From positions 11,039,504-11,103,503 of the forward strand of contig OZ038460.1 of assembly GCA_964036195.1 (NCBI GenBank): 64,000 bases of DNA, in the 5' to 3' direction. Numbering within the stretch: the first letter of the stretch is position 1; every line of letters begins with the position of its first letter. This document shows, piece after piece, positions 1 to 11,931 of the stretch. The DNA is from Sphaerolaimus hirsutus (taxonomy: Eukaryota; Nematoda; Chromadorea; Monhysterida; Sphaerolaimidae). Below the pieces are notes generated by a model. The model was given only the letters and a program-made list of their open reading frames with translations, searched no databases and had not been told where the DNA came from. The position numbers and the translations under genes are program-made.

Positions 1-106
1 AAAAATTCTTGAACCCTGAATGCAAAAAAATCTTGACCCCTGAATACAAAAAGGTTATTTTTTTGGACAAAACTAGGTTACTAGGTTAATCTAAAATGAG
101 GGGAAG

Positions 107-114
107 TATAAAAG
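107..114 (+). promoter_or_regulatory. TATA box of the first gene
   Basis: TATAAAAG lies 129 bp upstream of the ATG at 243. It is the only good TATA match between the window start and that ATG. The distance leaves room for a 5' UTR of about 100 bases. No initiator element was resolved. Confidence 0.5.
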
Positions 115-242
115 CCGGCGAAACTTGTCATTCATTCATTGTACTTGCTTTTGACAAATTTACTCAGATAATATATAGAATATGATGCTTCATAACTTTC
201 TACCGCAACACAGATTTCGTTAAATACGCATACCCACCCATC

Positions 243-2185
243 ATGGCTTCATGCCCCAACACACCAATTGCAGATAATCATACCAATTCACCATCACCTG
301 CTGACCGCACTTTCACAACCTTACGTACAATGCAGTTAGTTTTTAGTGAAGTTACAGCACTTTATTTATATTTTTGGGGTGTTTTAAAAACACCCTTTCA
401 AAAATTTGCTACCGGTCCGTCCGGTAAATGTCCATGTATTTTGAGTATTTTTATTGAGTATACTTCTGAGTACAAAATTACACAATTTTTAGCGGTGTCA
501 AAAACCAATGAAACATGAAAGATACGGGTTACACTTATGATGTAGCTTACACACAATTATTAGTATTTTTGCAAAGCGTGAAATATTACATGTAAATTTG
601 CTTTAAAATGTAAAGTGTATTAATAAAAATGATACCAAAAATACCGTAATTCTTCGAACTTATTCACAGAATACACCCTGAACCGGATTCAACCATGCAT
701 GCTGACCCAGAATATTCACCAGCCAGCCCGATCTGCCCTGACTGCCCAGAAAATTCAACTAATGAGCCCAATTGCCCAAATTACCCAGAATATTCACCCG
801 CCAGTCCTCTAGTTGATTACAGCAGTGATGGTGAAACGTGTGAAAGTGAAACGAGTCAAAACACTGAGGATATGGATACTGACCCCGATTACGTCGATGT
901 GGATGGATTGAGTGAGGCTAGCGAAATTGATAATGAGGAGCCTGTTGTCGATGAAAATATGGCTCACTTGAAAAGCACCATGGAGAAAAATTTCAAAAAA
1001 ATCAAAACCTCCTTCAAAAATTTCGAAATGTTGCACAAAACGTTGAATGAAAACAAAAAGGTTTCATTTTTCAAACTTTATACTCACTCATAATTATTGA
1101 AAACTTTTTTCAATTTGTGTATAGAATATGACATCTGCACAATTAACCATGGGACACTATCTACCGCTAGACTTGAAAATTCAAATGGTGGAAAAAGGTA
1201 TGATCAAAATGGCCGACTGTGTGAGCCAAACAAAAGATATAGCTATGGACGATGTAATGACAATAGTGATGACTGGTGAAGGTCTGAAAGACATGAAACT
1301 AGTTAGAGAGTATTTAGAAACTGAAGTATGTTATTTAAAAATCAAAATCACATGATATGAGTCACCTTCTATTTTATATCACAGTATGAAACGCTGGAAA
1401 AATGGTCAATGGATAGGTTAAATGATTTAGAAGAGCGTATCAAATATTTCAACAGAAACATCGCCAAAATTGTGAAGTCAGAGGTTTTTGAAAGGAGAGA
1501 TGATAAACTGCGGGAATTGAGGGCTAGATACCCTCTGTTCGAATTAGCTAGGTGTGGAAGCGATGATACGCTATGCTCAGATGGTCACACAGGAGAATGT
1601 CTACCCATGAAATACAGTATGTATTTTGTAGTGGACATTGGTCCTTTTGTAGTGGACATTGGTCACTCATTTTTTTAAACACTCAAAACTTTCAGTTTTG
1701 GCGAAATACAAAAAATTAAAAATGGATCACAAGCGCGCGGTGGCTGCTGGAAGACTCAAATGTAATCAATGCATTGATAGCGTACGCGGTCACCCGGGAA
1801 GAATGTGTGAAGTCTTACTACAGTGTATGTCACCACGTTATAAATAAATTCAATGTATATTTAATTAACTGTATACATTTCAGTGGAAAGGTATAGAATT
1901 GATGAAATTGATGAGCACAAATTGTTGTCAGTTACCGGTCACTTTGAGTGCACACAATGTGCTCTGGCTGAATTTGACACATTGAAAGATAGTGATATGA
2001 GTGGTGACTCCACTGAGGCTACACACAATGGTAATCAAGCGCTCAATGACGATCCTGCGGTGGATGGTGATCCTGCACTTGATGGCGGCCCTGTACACGA
2101 TCATAGTCCTACACTCGATGGTGTGACTGATACGGCACTCGGTGATGGTGCTGAAATGGTGCACGATGATGTAATGGATGCTTGA
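243..2185 (+). CDS. Six-exon gene of unknown function (about 431 aa)
   Basis: I do not recognise this protein. Proposed exons are 243-324, 711-1060 (or from 670), 1125-1325, 1385-1616, 1696-1824 and 1884-2185. The last five fit together with consistent phases (0, 0, 1, 1) and GT/AG ends, which is strong evidence for a real gene. The first junction is less certain: the acceptor at 710 keeps frame with the ATG at 243, while the one at 669 does not. The N-terminal part has repeated PEYSPASP motifs and is Pro/Cys-rich, followed by a very acidic stretch and a Lys-rich, probably helical segment. The middle is charged and helical (DLEERIKYFNRNIAKIVKSE). Cys pairs CNQC and CTQC near the C-terminal third could bind metal. 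The tail has Asp-rich repeats. A nuclear or regulatory protein is possible, but no family is claimed. Introns are about 60-80 bp apart from the first. Confidence 0.65.
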
Positions 2186-2285
2186 TTTCCACTATCGTGA
2201 TTACATAATTGGTTTATTGACAAGTTCTAGATAAAAAATATTTCATTTGCACTGAATATACCATATTATTTGTGTGTTTTACTTC

Positions 2286-2291
2286 AATAAA
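2286..2291 (+). terminator. Polyadenylation signal of the first gene
   Basis: AATAAA lies about 100 bp after the TGA at 2183-2185. It is the first canonical signal downstream of the stop. Confidence 0.55.
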
Positions 2292-2990
2292 CATTTGAAC
2301 AGTGTTATTTTTCAAAACAAAAATAAAAAAACGGTGCCTAAACACTTTCTCAAGGCTTTCCGTGGTACATAAAGTACTTTTTAGGGCTGCGTTTGGTACG
2401 TAAAGTGCTTTTTAAAGCCGGAATAATGGGTTACTTATAGTGATATACACTACTCATGATACTCTACAAATAGATATGATTCTTGTCTTCTATGTCTTCG
2501 GATGGCAAACAGCCAACTGAAAACTTGTGATCTGATTCCCCACTCCACTCCACCTGCTGACTCCAAACCGGTTCAGTCAGCCATAAGTCCACTGCGGACT
2601 GTGGTTATGACGTCACGATCAGGGTTGGTTTTACAAAAATCATTTGCATACAAATTGCATAAAAATGTATTTTATTTTAATTTTAATTTTATTTTTGTTT
2701 CATTTTATTTTATTTTATTTTATTCTAAAATGTTAATTAAATAATAAAATGGAACTATTTTACAATTTTTTTACAAATATTGTACAAAATTTTTACAAAA
2801 AAATCAAATCTTGCATGCAAGGCCAGCAAAATGTTATCACTAGACCTCAACATGAAAAACTTTCAAGTGCAATTTTTTCATTACTTTGCAAAAGGTTGCA
2901 TGTACCTAGTAGGTATTGTTAGCTAGTTAAAGGTGTAAGGTTACAATTATTGATAACAATGTTTTGCATTTTTGGTACAACAACTACTGA
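2292..2990. other. Intergenic AT-rich stretch without a gene
   Basis: It holds short AT-rich iterations (TTTTATTTTA around 2660-2745 and ACAAATTTTT-type repeats around 2755-2810). An 80-codon ORF at 2502-2744 runs into the simple repeat and is not supported as a gene. Confidence 0.4.
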
Positions 2991-2995
2991 AGTGT

Positions 2996-4622
2996 GCAGG
3001 GTGTAAAATGTCATGCAAAGTGTCAATTGTCATGAACAATGAAAAGTAAAGTGTCAAATGTCATGTCAGATGTCAAGCAAAGCGTCAATTTGTAAGAGCA
3101 TTTTTACGATGGGAAAGACACCACCCCACAAATTTTTAGACAACCAAATGCAATAATAATTCGCAAGCCAACCGGATAGTCACAATAGTGGGTCGCGACG
3201 TTGAGGGTTATAAGCATTTCGCACCCGCGAGAATTCCGTTAGCTACCGTAACTTATGAATACAAACCCCCCGTGCAAAGTTTCCACGTGACATGTAGAAA
3301 ATACTGTATATATTGTTTCACGCCAGTGTCTTTCATTTCCATGAGCTTAATTAATCGCATTTAGTAACCTTATTAATTAGCATTAGTTGTAAGCTTGTAC
3401 CGATTGCTTAATTATCTGTTAGCTTGATTTCCTATGATGATTCATGATGTCGTATTTGTTTTTAGTCATATTTCTTCCATTCCCATTTTTTGTAAATATG
3501 CGTTGCACTGCGCTGTTACCTGTTTCAGATTATATTAGATTAAGTAGGGATTTGTAGGTAATTATGGAAGTGGTTAATTGTCTCTCGAGTAAGCTATTAA
3601 TTAGTATACTAAGCCCCATGTTGCATGAAGCTTTTAATTGTTACTACTAGCCATTCCTAATTTATTAGCCTAATAAGTTATGCTTTTATAAGTATCTGTA
3701 TCTTACGATTTTATTAAGTGTTTACATCAGAGCTTATGTGATTTGGAAGTGATTCTGTGCATTCCTGACATTATGCCTTTTTAGCTTTTTTATTCACGTC
3801 TATTATGGTAGGTTCATTCACCTTATAAGTAGCTGAAATTGTTGTTTTTTCACCAATATTTCGACTTGTGACAAAAATTGTCTCTTGCTTCTACTCTGTC
3901 GCTAGTGTTCTTCCATCGCCCTAAAAAATAAACTCTCTTCTCAAACTCAACTTGGACCCCCTTCTGTATTGACACTAAGTACTAACTGGTTTTCCCTTAG
4001 TTTGCTAATTAACAAACCACTCTAATTACTGCGCTGCTTGTGCTAAGTGTAGGCACTGTGTGTGCTGCGGGAAACGGAACAGCATGAACCCCAAGTGGTT
4101 CACTGCACGTTCTGCAAAACACCGTCTTTGGACAAGTTTCCTTAAAATTTACACACACATTTATAACCTGGACCTCTGGGCCCAGTGCAGTGCACACCAG
4201 CGGCAAGCGGCCGGTGTAGTGGAGTGATAGAGAAGATAGTGAGGTAAAAGCGCTCTGAATCGTGTAGACAAAAAACAGCCGAATACACGGATTCATGACA
4301 AATTGTCATGACAAATTTCATGCAAAGTGTAAATTGTTTATTCAAATCATCAGATATTTTTGTATTCAAATTTTATGTTTTTGTATCCAAATCGTTTTGT
4401 ATCAAAGTCTGATGTTCACACAAGATTTGGATACAAAAACAACAACAAGATTTGGATACAAAACATAAAATTTGGATACAGTGTGCTAAACACTTGATGC
4501 TTATTGAACTTATATTTGTTATGACAATTCACTTTACTTTACATTTGTCATGACAATTGACACTTTGCATGACATTTTACATGACATTTAACACTTCACA
4601 GGGCTTGGTACAGCCCCCAGTT
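2996..4622. repeat. AAAGTGTCAAATGT-iterated element, split by a solo LTR
   Basis: Both sides of the solo LTR consist of repeated GTCAAATGTCATG-like words, direct on the left and inverted on the right. The right part ends in CAGGGCTTGG followed by TACAGCCCCC. Related copies are at 53904-55231 and, shorter, around 6050-6220 and 53085-53235. The exact termini of this copy were not fixed. Confidence 0.5.
3091..4300 (+). mobile_element. Solo LTR of the giant Ty3-type element
   Basis: It starts TGTAAGAGC and ends CATGACA, the same termini as the LTRs of the element at 26985-45010, in the opposite orientation on this strand. It is flanked by 4 bp direct repeats AATT (3087-3090 and 4301-4304). At 1,210 bp it is shorter than the 1,963 bp left LTR and lacks roughly the block equivalent to 28150-28870. 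A solo LTR with a target duplication implies LTR-LTR recombination of a complete insertion. Confidence 0.85.
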
Positions 4623-4860
4623 CCCAAAATAGACAGGTAGAAACAACAGCAACACAATAAAATTTTTACAAAAATATGAATTTTTATACAATTTTACAAA
4701 AATTCGATTTTTATACAATTTTACAAAAATTCAAATTTTTATACAATTTTTATTTTTATTTTTAAATTTTCCATTTTATTTTATTTTATTTTTAAATTTT
4801 CCATTTTATTTTTATTTTATTTTTATTATTTTCCGAGATTTTGCTAACCGTGGTCACGAT
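4377..4860. repeat. AT-rich word arrays (TTTGGATACAAAA, ACAAAAATTCGA, TTTTATTTTA)
   Basis: TTTGGATACAAAA recurs in both orientations between 4377 and 4480. ATTTTTATACAATTTTAC repeats fill 4670-4750, followed by TTTTATTTTATT arrays to about 4830. I see no gene here. Confidence 0.5.
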
Positions 4861-5001
4861 GGAATGTTACCTCGCAAAAAAATGTAGGGTCTAATGTCAC
4901 CCGAGTATAGCACACTGAGCGTACTCAGTGCATACAGTGCTAACTTCACAAAATACGGTACTTCTCACACCAATACTCAAAACCACTCTTATACTCCAGT
5001 G

Positions 5002-5822
5002 TAGTGATGGAAAAGCGCCAGAAAAAATGGCGCCATGGCGCCATTCGGAAAGTGGGCGCCAAGAGCCAAGGGCGCCACAGAAAAAAGGGCGCCAGGCGCC
5101 AAGGGCGCCATGCGCCATTCGGAAAGTGGGCGCCAGGCGCCAGGGGCGCCACGGAAAGAGGGCGCCAAGCGCCAAGGGCGCCATGGCGCCATCTGTAAAA
5201 TAGGGCGCCAGGCGCCAAGGGCACCAGGATCCATAAGTGCCTACAACACCCTGCATGTGCTAAAAATGTTGCTACAGCACGGTGGTACACGCATTCACGT
5301 TTTAATTCGAGTTCTTCAGGATGTAATGAACAAAAACATATCTAGCAACAAAATTTCAATAAATTCCACATTACGAATTCAAACACAATGGAAATTGTCA
5401 TTTGATAACAATCCATTCACTTCAAATAGGCTTTTCCAATCAATTTTTCCCTGAAATGGACAAAAACGGAATTGCAACGATTTGAATCCTTTTTTATAAT
5501 TTTGCAAGTTCGACGGTCCATCATTCTTATCTTCAGACACATCTGATGAAACGTTGGACGAAAGATTTCCAACGACTCACACCACTTCGTCCATTTTTCT
5601 TGCTAATTTCGATCATCCATTATGATTTTTTATGATTTTTTTTTTCATTTATACAGCACTCACCTTGAAACTCTGCTGGCTTCTTTTTGGCGCCCTTTTA
5701 TAGCAGGGCGCCAGGCGCCAAGGGCGCCACAGAAAAAGGGCGCCAAGCGCCAATGGCGCCATGGCGCGGCGCCATTTGGCGCCCTCAAATGGCGCCAGCG
5801 CCATGGCGCCATTCCATCACTA
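5002..5822. mobile_element. GGCGCC-word hAT-like MITE, copy 1
   Basis: Terminal inverted repeats are TAGTGATGGA and TCCATCACTA, with an exact 8 bp target duplication CTCCAGTG at 4994-5001 and 5823-5830. Both subterminal regions (about 5015-5225 and 5685-5815) are dense arrays of the palindrome GGCGCC and variants. The unique middle has no convincing coding sequence. ORFs through the arrays translate into APGAKGATEKGRQ-type low-complexity peptides and are not genes. Confidence 0.85.
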
Positions 5823-6049
5823 CTCCAGTGACATTACACCTTACAATGAAATCTACCAAATTCCATCTGAATAAAAGTGCAAACATAAAACAATTTCAAA
5901 GCAATTTGATAAGTATGATGAAATTTTTTGATGTGTGTTCTTTTATTCAGATGGCATATGGTAGATTTCATTGGAAGGTGTAACGTCACTTGAGTAGGTA
6001 TATCTTTGATCAAATCTCTTTTACTTATAAATATGAGCAGTTCCAATGG

Positions 6050-6530
6050 GCAGTCCCAGACGCCTGTAAAATACTCTGTGAAATGTCAAATGTTATAGAA
6101 AATGTCTAAAGTCATGAAAATGCTGTGGAAAATGACAAATATGTTAGCCATTTTCCAAGGCATTTTCATAACTTTTAACACTTTGCATGACATTTAACAT
6201 TTTCAGGGCATTTTACATTTAAAAGTTTTTGGACGTTTTTTCCCTGTTTTGCTTCGTTTTTCATACGCACCGCGTATCAATTGTCTATTTATTTAGCACG
6301 TGGAACTGAAGAATGCGTTTTGTTGCCTGGAATTCCCTGAAAAATTCGAAAAGTATTTTCGAATTTTTTGAAAAATAAAACGATTTTTAAGTGTTGTTTC
6401 TAGGGGCGAAAATAAATAAAAATTCGAAAATTCCAAAAAAAATCTAAAATTCGAAAATATTTTCGAATCTTTTTTGCCATTTGTGATACACGCTGACACT
6501 TTACAATCACTGTGCAAAAATGGGTGTGTG
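6050..6530. repeat. Fragments of word-iterated elements
   Basis: 6050-6220 carries AAATGTCAAATG-type words in inverted arrangement. 6340-6480 carries TTCGAA / GAATTTTTCGAA words as in the element at 26246-26771. 6512-6540 resembles the end of the CACAGCAAAAATGGG family. No clean target duplications were found. Confidence 0.4.
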
Positions 6531-6609
6531 ATGCATGGTGAAGTGTTGTGAATTGCCTTCTTGCAGATGTGCAGTGTCAGCTTGAAGACACTTCACTGTG
6601 CCACCAGAC

Positions 6610-7512
6610 TAGTGATGGAATGGCGCCATGGCGCTGGCGCCATTTGAGGGCGCCAAAGGGCGCCGCGCCATGGCGCCATTGGCGCTTGGCGCCCTTTTTC
6701 TGTGGCGCCCTTGGCGCCTGGCGCCCACATTCTGAAAGGCGCCATGGCGCCCTTGGCGCTTGGCGCCCTTTTTCCGTGGCGCCCTTGGCGCCTGGCGCCC
6801 TGCTTTAGAAGGGCGCCAAAAAGGCGCCAGCAAGGTTTCACGGTGAGTGCTGTGTAAACGAAAAAAAAGAAAGCCGCATCCGTAGATGATCTAAATTCGC
6901 CAGAAAAATAAACTGAGTGGTGTGAGTGGGTGGAAGTCTTTCGTCCAACGGTTCATCAGATCTGTCTGACGGATCAGAAGACAAGAATGATGGACCGTCT
7001 AACTTGCAAAATCATAAATAAATGGATTTAAATCGTTGCAATTAGGAAACATTGTTTGGAAAGGTCTATTTGTAATGAATGGATTGTTGTCAAATGACAA
7101 TTTCCATTACGTTTGAATTCGTCATGTGGATTTTATTCAAAAAATTTTTGTTCCTAGCCTTATTTTTGTCATTATATCCTGGAGAACGCGAATTAAGATC
7201 TGAATGCGCGTATAATGGTGCTGGAGAAACATTTTTAGCACACGCATGGTGTTGTAGGCACTTTTTTATCCTGGCGCCCTTGGCGCCTGGCGCCCTATTT
7301 TCTAAATGGCGCCATGGCGCCCTTGGCGCTTGGCGCCCTCTTTCCGTGGCGCCCCTGGCGCCTGGCGCCCACTTTCTCAATGGCGCCATGGCGCCCTTGG
7401 CGCCTGGCGCCCTTTTTCTGTGGCGCCCCTGGCGCTTGGCGCCCACTTTCCGAATGGCGCCATGGCGCCCTTGGCGCCTGGCTCCATTTTTTCTGGCGCT
7501 TTTCCATCACTA
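6610..7512. mobile_element. GGCGCC-word hAT-like MITE, copy 2 (inverted to copy 1)
   Basis: The same termini (TAGTGATGGA ... TCCATCACTA) flank it, with an exact 8 bp duplication CACCAGAC at 6602-6609 and 7513-7520. Its unique middle is the reverse complement of that in copy 1, for example the segments around 6830-6860 and 7225-7265. The 239-codon ORF beginning at 7079 runs across the array and is rejected as a gene. Confidence 0.85.
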
Positions 7513-7593
7513 CACCAGACTTTCACTAACAAAGTATGGTGAAATGATTTGTGAAGCGCACTGCATGAATTTTATCAATGGTATGATTATGAT

Positions 7594-8543
7594 TAGTGAT
7601 GTAAATGCACCGGGGCACCGGTGCCCCGGTGCTGGGCACCGAAGGGCACCAGCACCGGTGCTGGTGCGGTGCCATTGCAATCTTCAGGGGTGCCATGCCG
7701 GTGCCGGTGCCATTTTTTTCAGAATAGCACCGGTGCTGGTGCGGTGCGGTGCCATTTTTTTGCCGGTGCCAAAGGTGCTAGCACCAGGGCCAAAGTAAAA
7801 GGCACCGGGAAAGGCACCGGCCAAGGCTTCATGTGCTGTGCAATGTTGTCCATAGTATGTGCTTATTCATATTTCAAAAAACAGCGATATATTTACCCAA
7901 CCGTTTTTGCCTATTTTGTAAACCTCCCATCAAATAAATATACCTACTGTGAAGTCCATTATACCCGATACGTGATCTGATGTGCGAATCTAAAATTTGG
8001 CTGAATTTAAAATCATTTTTATATTTTATATTTATCTTACTTTTTTGTTCAAAATTTGTTGTCAGTTTATGACAGAGATAGTTCCATTCTCTGTACAGCA
8101 ACGACTCCGATCAGTAGACAATACATGCTATGGAGGCAGGCTATGGACATTGTAGTGAATGAAATATTTTATCTTTCATTTGTAATCATTGTAATTGTTT
8201 CGTAAAAGTGATTGCCACATCATTCTGATCATTTTAAGTGCTCAACCATCAAAATCGGTTGAAAATTCATGGAAATATGCACTTCCAAATGTGAGACCAC
8301 TGAGAAACTGCCTGATATTTACTTCAGAAATTCCAGCCCGGTGCGGTGCTTTTCGGTGCTAGCACCGGCAACCCGCCGGTGCACTTCGGTGCCGGTGCCA
8401 TTTTTTCCAAAAGGCACCGGTGCCTGTGCGGTGCGGTGCCATTTTCTGGCCGGTGCCCCAGGGTGCCAGGTGCCCTTTTCATGCGTTGGCAAAGGTGCCG
8501 GTGCGGTGCGGTGCCATTTTTCCCGGTGCCTTTAACATCACTA
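7594..8543. mobile_element. GGTGCC/GGCACC-word hAT-like MITE, copy 1
   Basis: It begins TAGTGATGTAAA and ends TTTAACATCACTA. Both ends carry many GGCACC/GGTGCC words, often fused as the palindrome CACCGGTG. The flanking 8-mers ATTATGAT (7586-7593) and GTGATGAT (8544-8551) match at six of eight positions. The unique middle (about 7830-8330) is shared with the element at 8696-16372. Confidence 0.75.
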
Positions 8544-9024
8544 GTGATGATAGCTGAAGAATGTGGAAGACACCTCACATCAAATTTTGTGAAGCCTGTA
8601 GAAGCGTTTTCACAAACGAGCATACTTTCGCACACTTCACAAACTTTTTTGCAGTGAATGCTCTGACACCAAGGGCCAGATTTAATTCCCCCTACTAGTG
8701 ATGTAAAGGCACTGGGGCACCGGTGCCCCGGTGCTGGGCACCGAAGGGCACCAGCACCGGTGCTGGTGCGGTGCCATTGCAATCTTCAGGGGTGCCATGC
8801 CGGTGCCGGTGCCAATCTTTCAGAATAGCACCGGTGCCGGTGCGGTGCGTGCCATTTTTTTTGCCGGTGCCAAAGGTGCTAGCACAAGGGCCAAAGTAAA
8901 ATGCACCGGGAAAGGCATTGGCCAAGGCTTCATGTGCTGATCAATTTTGTCCTTATTCATATTTCAAAAACAGCGATTGATCTACCCAACCGTTTTTTGC
9001 CTATTTTGTAAACATCCCATCAAA

Positions 9025-9432
9025 TACCGTATTATCCCCCCCCTTGAATTAACCCCCCCCCCTCGAAATACCCCCCTAAATTTCGGCTGTGAAAATAATA
9101 ACCCCCCCCCCCCCCTCGAAATACCCCCCTAAAATTGAGTGTAACGTGAACGTACATGACAAATACCGCAGTTTGTGATCCGTACTATGCAGAACACAAG
9201 TTAAAACTGATGATTAAGTGACGTTAGGGAAGGGTTTTTTATGTCTATACAGTAATATATGCCTATAAACACATATAAATCTATGTGATTGTTTTTGTTC
9301 TCTACGTCTGCGTATGGGGAATTTCCGAAAATTTCTGGCGAAATAATAGACCCCCCCCCCTCGAATTATCCCTCCTCAAATTTTGCTGGCGAAATAATAA
9401 ACCCCCTGGGGGTATTTCGAGGTAATACGGTA
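9025..9432. mobile_element. TACCGTATTA-type C-rich MITE (TA target)
   Basis: The ends TACCGTATTA and TAATACGGTA are inverted. The body alternates runs of C with CTCGAAATA / TTGAATTAA words. Compared with the empty site in the copy at 7594-8543 (CATCAAATAAATATACC), the insertion is at a TA dinucleotide that is now duplicated, as expected of Tc1/mariner-type transposition. Confidence 0.7.
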
Positions 9433-9601
9433 ATCATTTTTTACCTACTGTGAAATCCATTATACCCGATACGTGATCTGATGAGCGAATCAAAATTTTG
9501 TTGAATTTTAACTTGTTTGCTCAAAATTTGTTGTCAGTTTATGACAGAGATAGTTCAATTCTCTGTACAGCAACGACTCCGATCAGTAGTAGACAATGTG
9601 G

Positions 9602-11931
9602 CCACACAAGCTGGTTTTCAATGTTCCTTTTTGAAAACTCTTATGGGCGACGCGTCGCTATACGCTTTTCAATAGTGTGCAATTTGTACTTTTATTTTTC
9701 AATTAGTGATAGCATATGTGACTATTGGTTTCGGCAAGTCACATTTGCCATTCAAAGTTCACATTTGCAGAACATTTTTGAAAACTGTAGCGGCGACACG
9801 TCGCCAACATAATACTCTGAAGACAATTTTGAAAACTTAAAATTGAATAAGGTAGTTTTCAAAAATGTACATTACAGTTTTCAAATTTGCATAACATTTG
9901 TGAAAAGTTAGCGTGGACGTTTATGTAGAGCAACGTACGTACGTCGCTGTACGTCGCTGTACGTGCCAGTTTTCAATATCTGTGCAACATATGTGAAAAT
10001 GTGTCGCTGTACACACAAAAAGTAGCAAAATCATTGCCAGGCGTCGCTACTTTATGAATTTTCACCAGCTTACTCCAAAATCTTTTAAAAAACACTGGAT
10101 GGATGGGTTAATGTAAAATTAAGAGTGTACATGCAGTATTTTATGCTGCATGTACTGATTGGGTCGTAGAAAACTTGGGATTCATATAAAATAAAATAAA
10201 TTTTTTTTTTAACATCACTGTGGCAACGTTTCAGGTGACAACTGTATATGTCACCTGTTTCCATAAGTTATTACCAATCTTGAAAAGTACTTATAACATG
10301 ACAGAATTCATAAATTTATCAACAACACAGAATCTGGGACTTGGTACTACTGTTAATTAAATCAATCTTTCTGAAATTTGTGTGTACCATGCAATTGTTA
10401 GTCATGATCTTGCATTAAAATATATATATATATTTATATATAATTTTTCATTTCATTAATTGATAAATATTTGTGAAAGTGATTTATACATGCAGTTAGG
10501 TTGGCACTCTGTACAATGGGCTAAATGAAATTTCAGGTGAAAATCACAGGGATGAAATTCGAGATGCCATCACAGAGAAACTGAAAGACTGGTTTCAATG
10601 TACTCATGGCAGACTTAGATACTGCTCAATTGCCAGTCATTGGTGAATTAATCCAGTATGACCAACTGCTTGCACAATCTTTGGGTCAATACCAGCATCA
10701 ACACTCCAAGGTGACCAAACAACTAAACAGTATCTGGCCAGCTGCCAAACCTGATTTTATGCATACAACATATGTCTTATTTTGTGCACTTTCACCTTGC
10801 ATCACATTTACTAAGCTGAGTTTTCCTGAGCACTGCTTGGCTCAGCTGGACTGGAGTTTTTGGTGTTTTTGCTGCAGGCTGGAGTGTTGTAATGGCCTCC
10901 ACTGGGTGCTTGGCAGTTAATTTATACCCTTTGCACTGACACTTTGAAGTTGTGCACATACACTAAATAATTTTGAAAAAATCTCTGGAAACATAAAAAG
11001 ACTATGTGATTTTTCCAAGCCTTTATTGCATCTTTACGTTTCTTTTATAAGACTTTCACTCAATTCCTCAATTCCATGGATAGATCCAGATAACTTTTGA
11101 GTTTTCAAAAAGGTTCATGTCTAGGTTAAATTTCGTGACAGATCATAATATTAAATGAAAACATTTCTGAAAACAATACAATAAAATTGTTTTTATTTTT
11201 TTGTGCTAGTGTATTGAATGTGACATCATCTCAGTCAGTGTTCACTTGTTTTACATTTTTTTGGATTTCATTTACATACAAAATCAGCTGTTTGAATTGC
11301 ACTTGTGATTTTTAAAAAAAATTATAAAGTGGATTGTATAAAAATATCATTACTTGTTTTGCAGATATGTTATTGAATTCAGTTTTTTTTTTGATGCGAA
11401 AAAATAAGGGCTTGTTACTGTGATAATGTGATAATTACAGATACAGGGATGTAATTTAAAAAAATTATTTAATGTTTTGAGCATCACAACAATTTCTCTA
11501 TCATCTTTGGACTTCTATCGCAAAACATGGTATCAAATGAAAGAGAAAAAAAAACTGAACATATATCTGAGACGGATATCATATACAATGTAAAACCAAA
11601 TTTTTAAAAATATTTATAGTTTTAAAACAAATTAATTTTTAAAAATATGTATAACAGCGCTAAAAATATACAATACAGTCCCAAAAATCAAGCATAATTT
11701 TCAGCATCACATGCTGCTTACAGCTTGTCCTACAAATTCGTACTTATTCGACAAAAAAATATTTTGTCTGCCGCATTTTACCAAAGTTTTCAAATATGTG
11801 TTCTTTTGGAGGAAAACTAGAAAAAAAACAAAGATGGCGGCTGTTTGGCTCATTACACAGACTGTTTAAATGAATTTGAAAACAAAATAATGGGTTTTCA
11901 CAGAGGGAACCTTGAAAACCAGCTTGTGTGG
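9602..11931. mobile_element. 2.3 kb element with 20 bp terminal inverted repeats
   Basis: CCACACAAGCTGGTTTTCAA at the left end is exactly inverted at the right end. It sits inside the second GGTGCC element. Flanking sequences (CAATGTGG and AATAGTGG) do not give a clean duplication. The 104-codon ORF at 10606-10920 is the longest inside; it has no recognisable domain and is not called. The left part repeats GTCGCTGTACGT and TTTTCAA words. Confidence 0.65.

Noticed and set aside
5015-5225. CRISPR-like array
   Set aside because: The GGCGCC units have no fixed spacer length, occur inside a TIR element with a target duplication, and the genome is eukaryotic.
7079-7798. 239-codon ORF and many others rich in APGAKGA / RQAPRAPWR (collagen-like)
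   Set aside because: They are translations of GGCGCC arrays in several frames of both strands inside MITEs, with no start context or conserved domain.
10606-10920. 104-codon ORF in the 2.3 kb TIR element
   Set aside because: No transposase or other motif, no supporting splice pattern, and composition like the flanking noncoding sequence.
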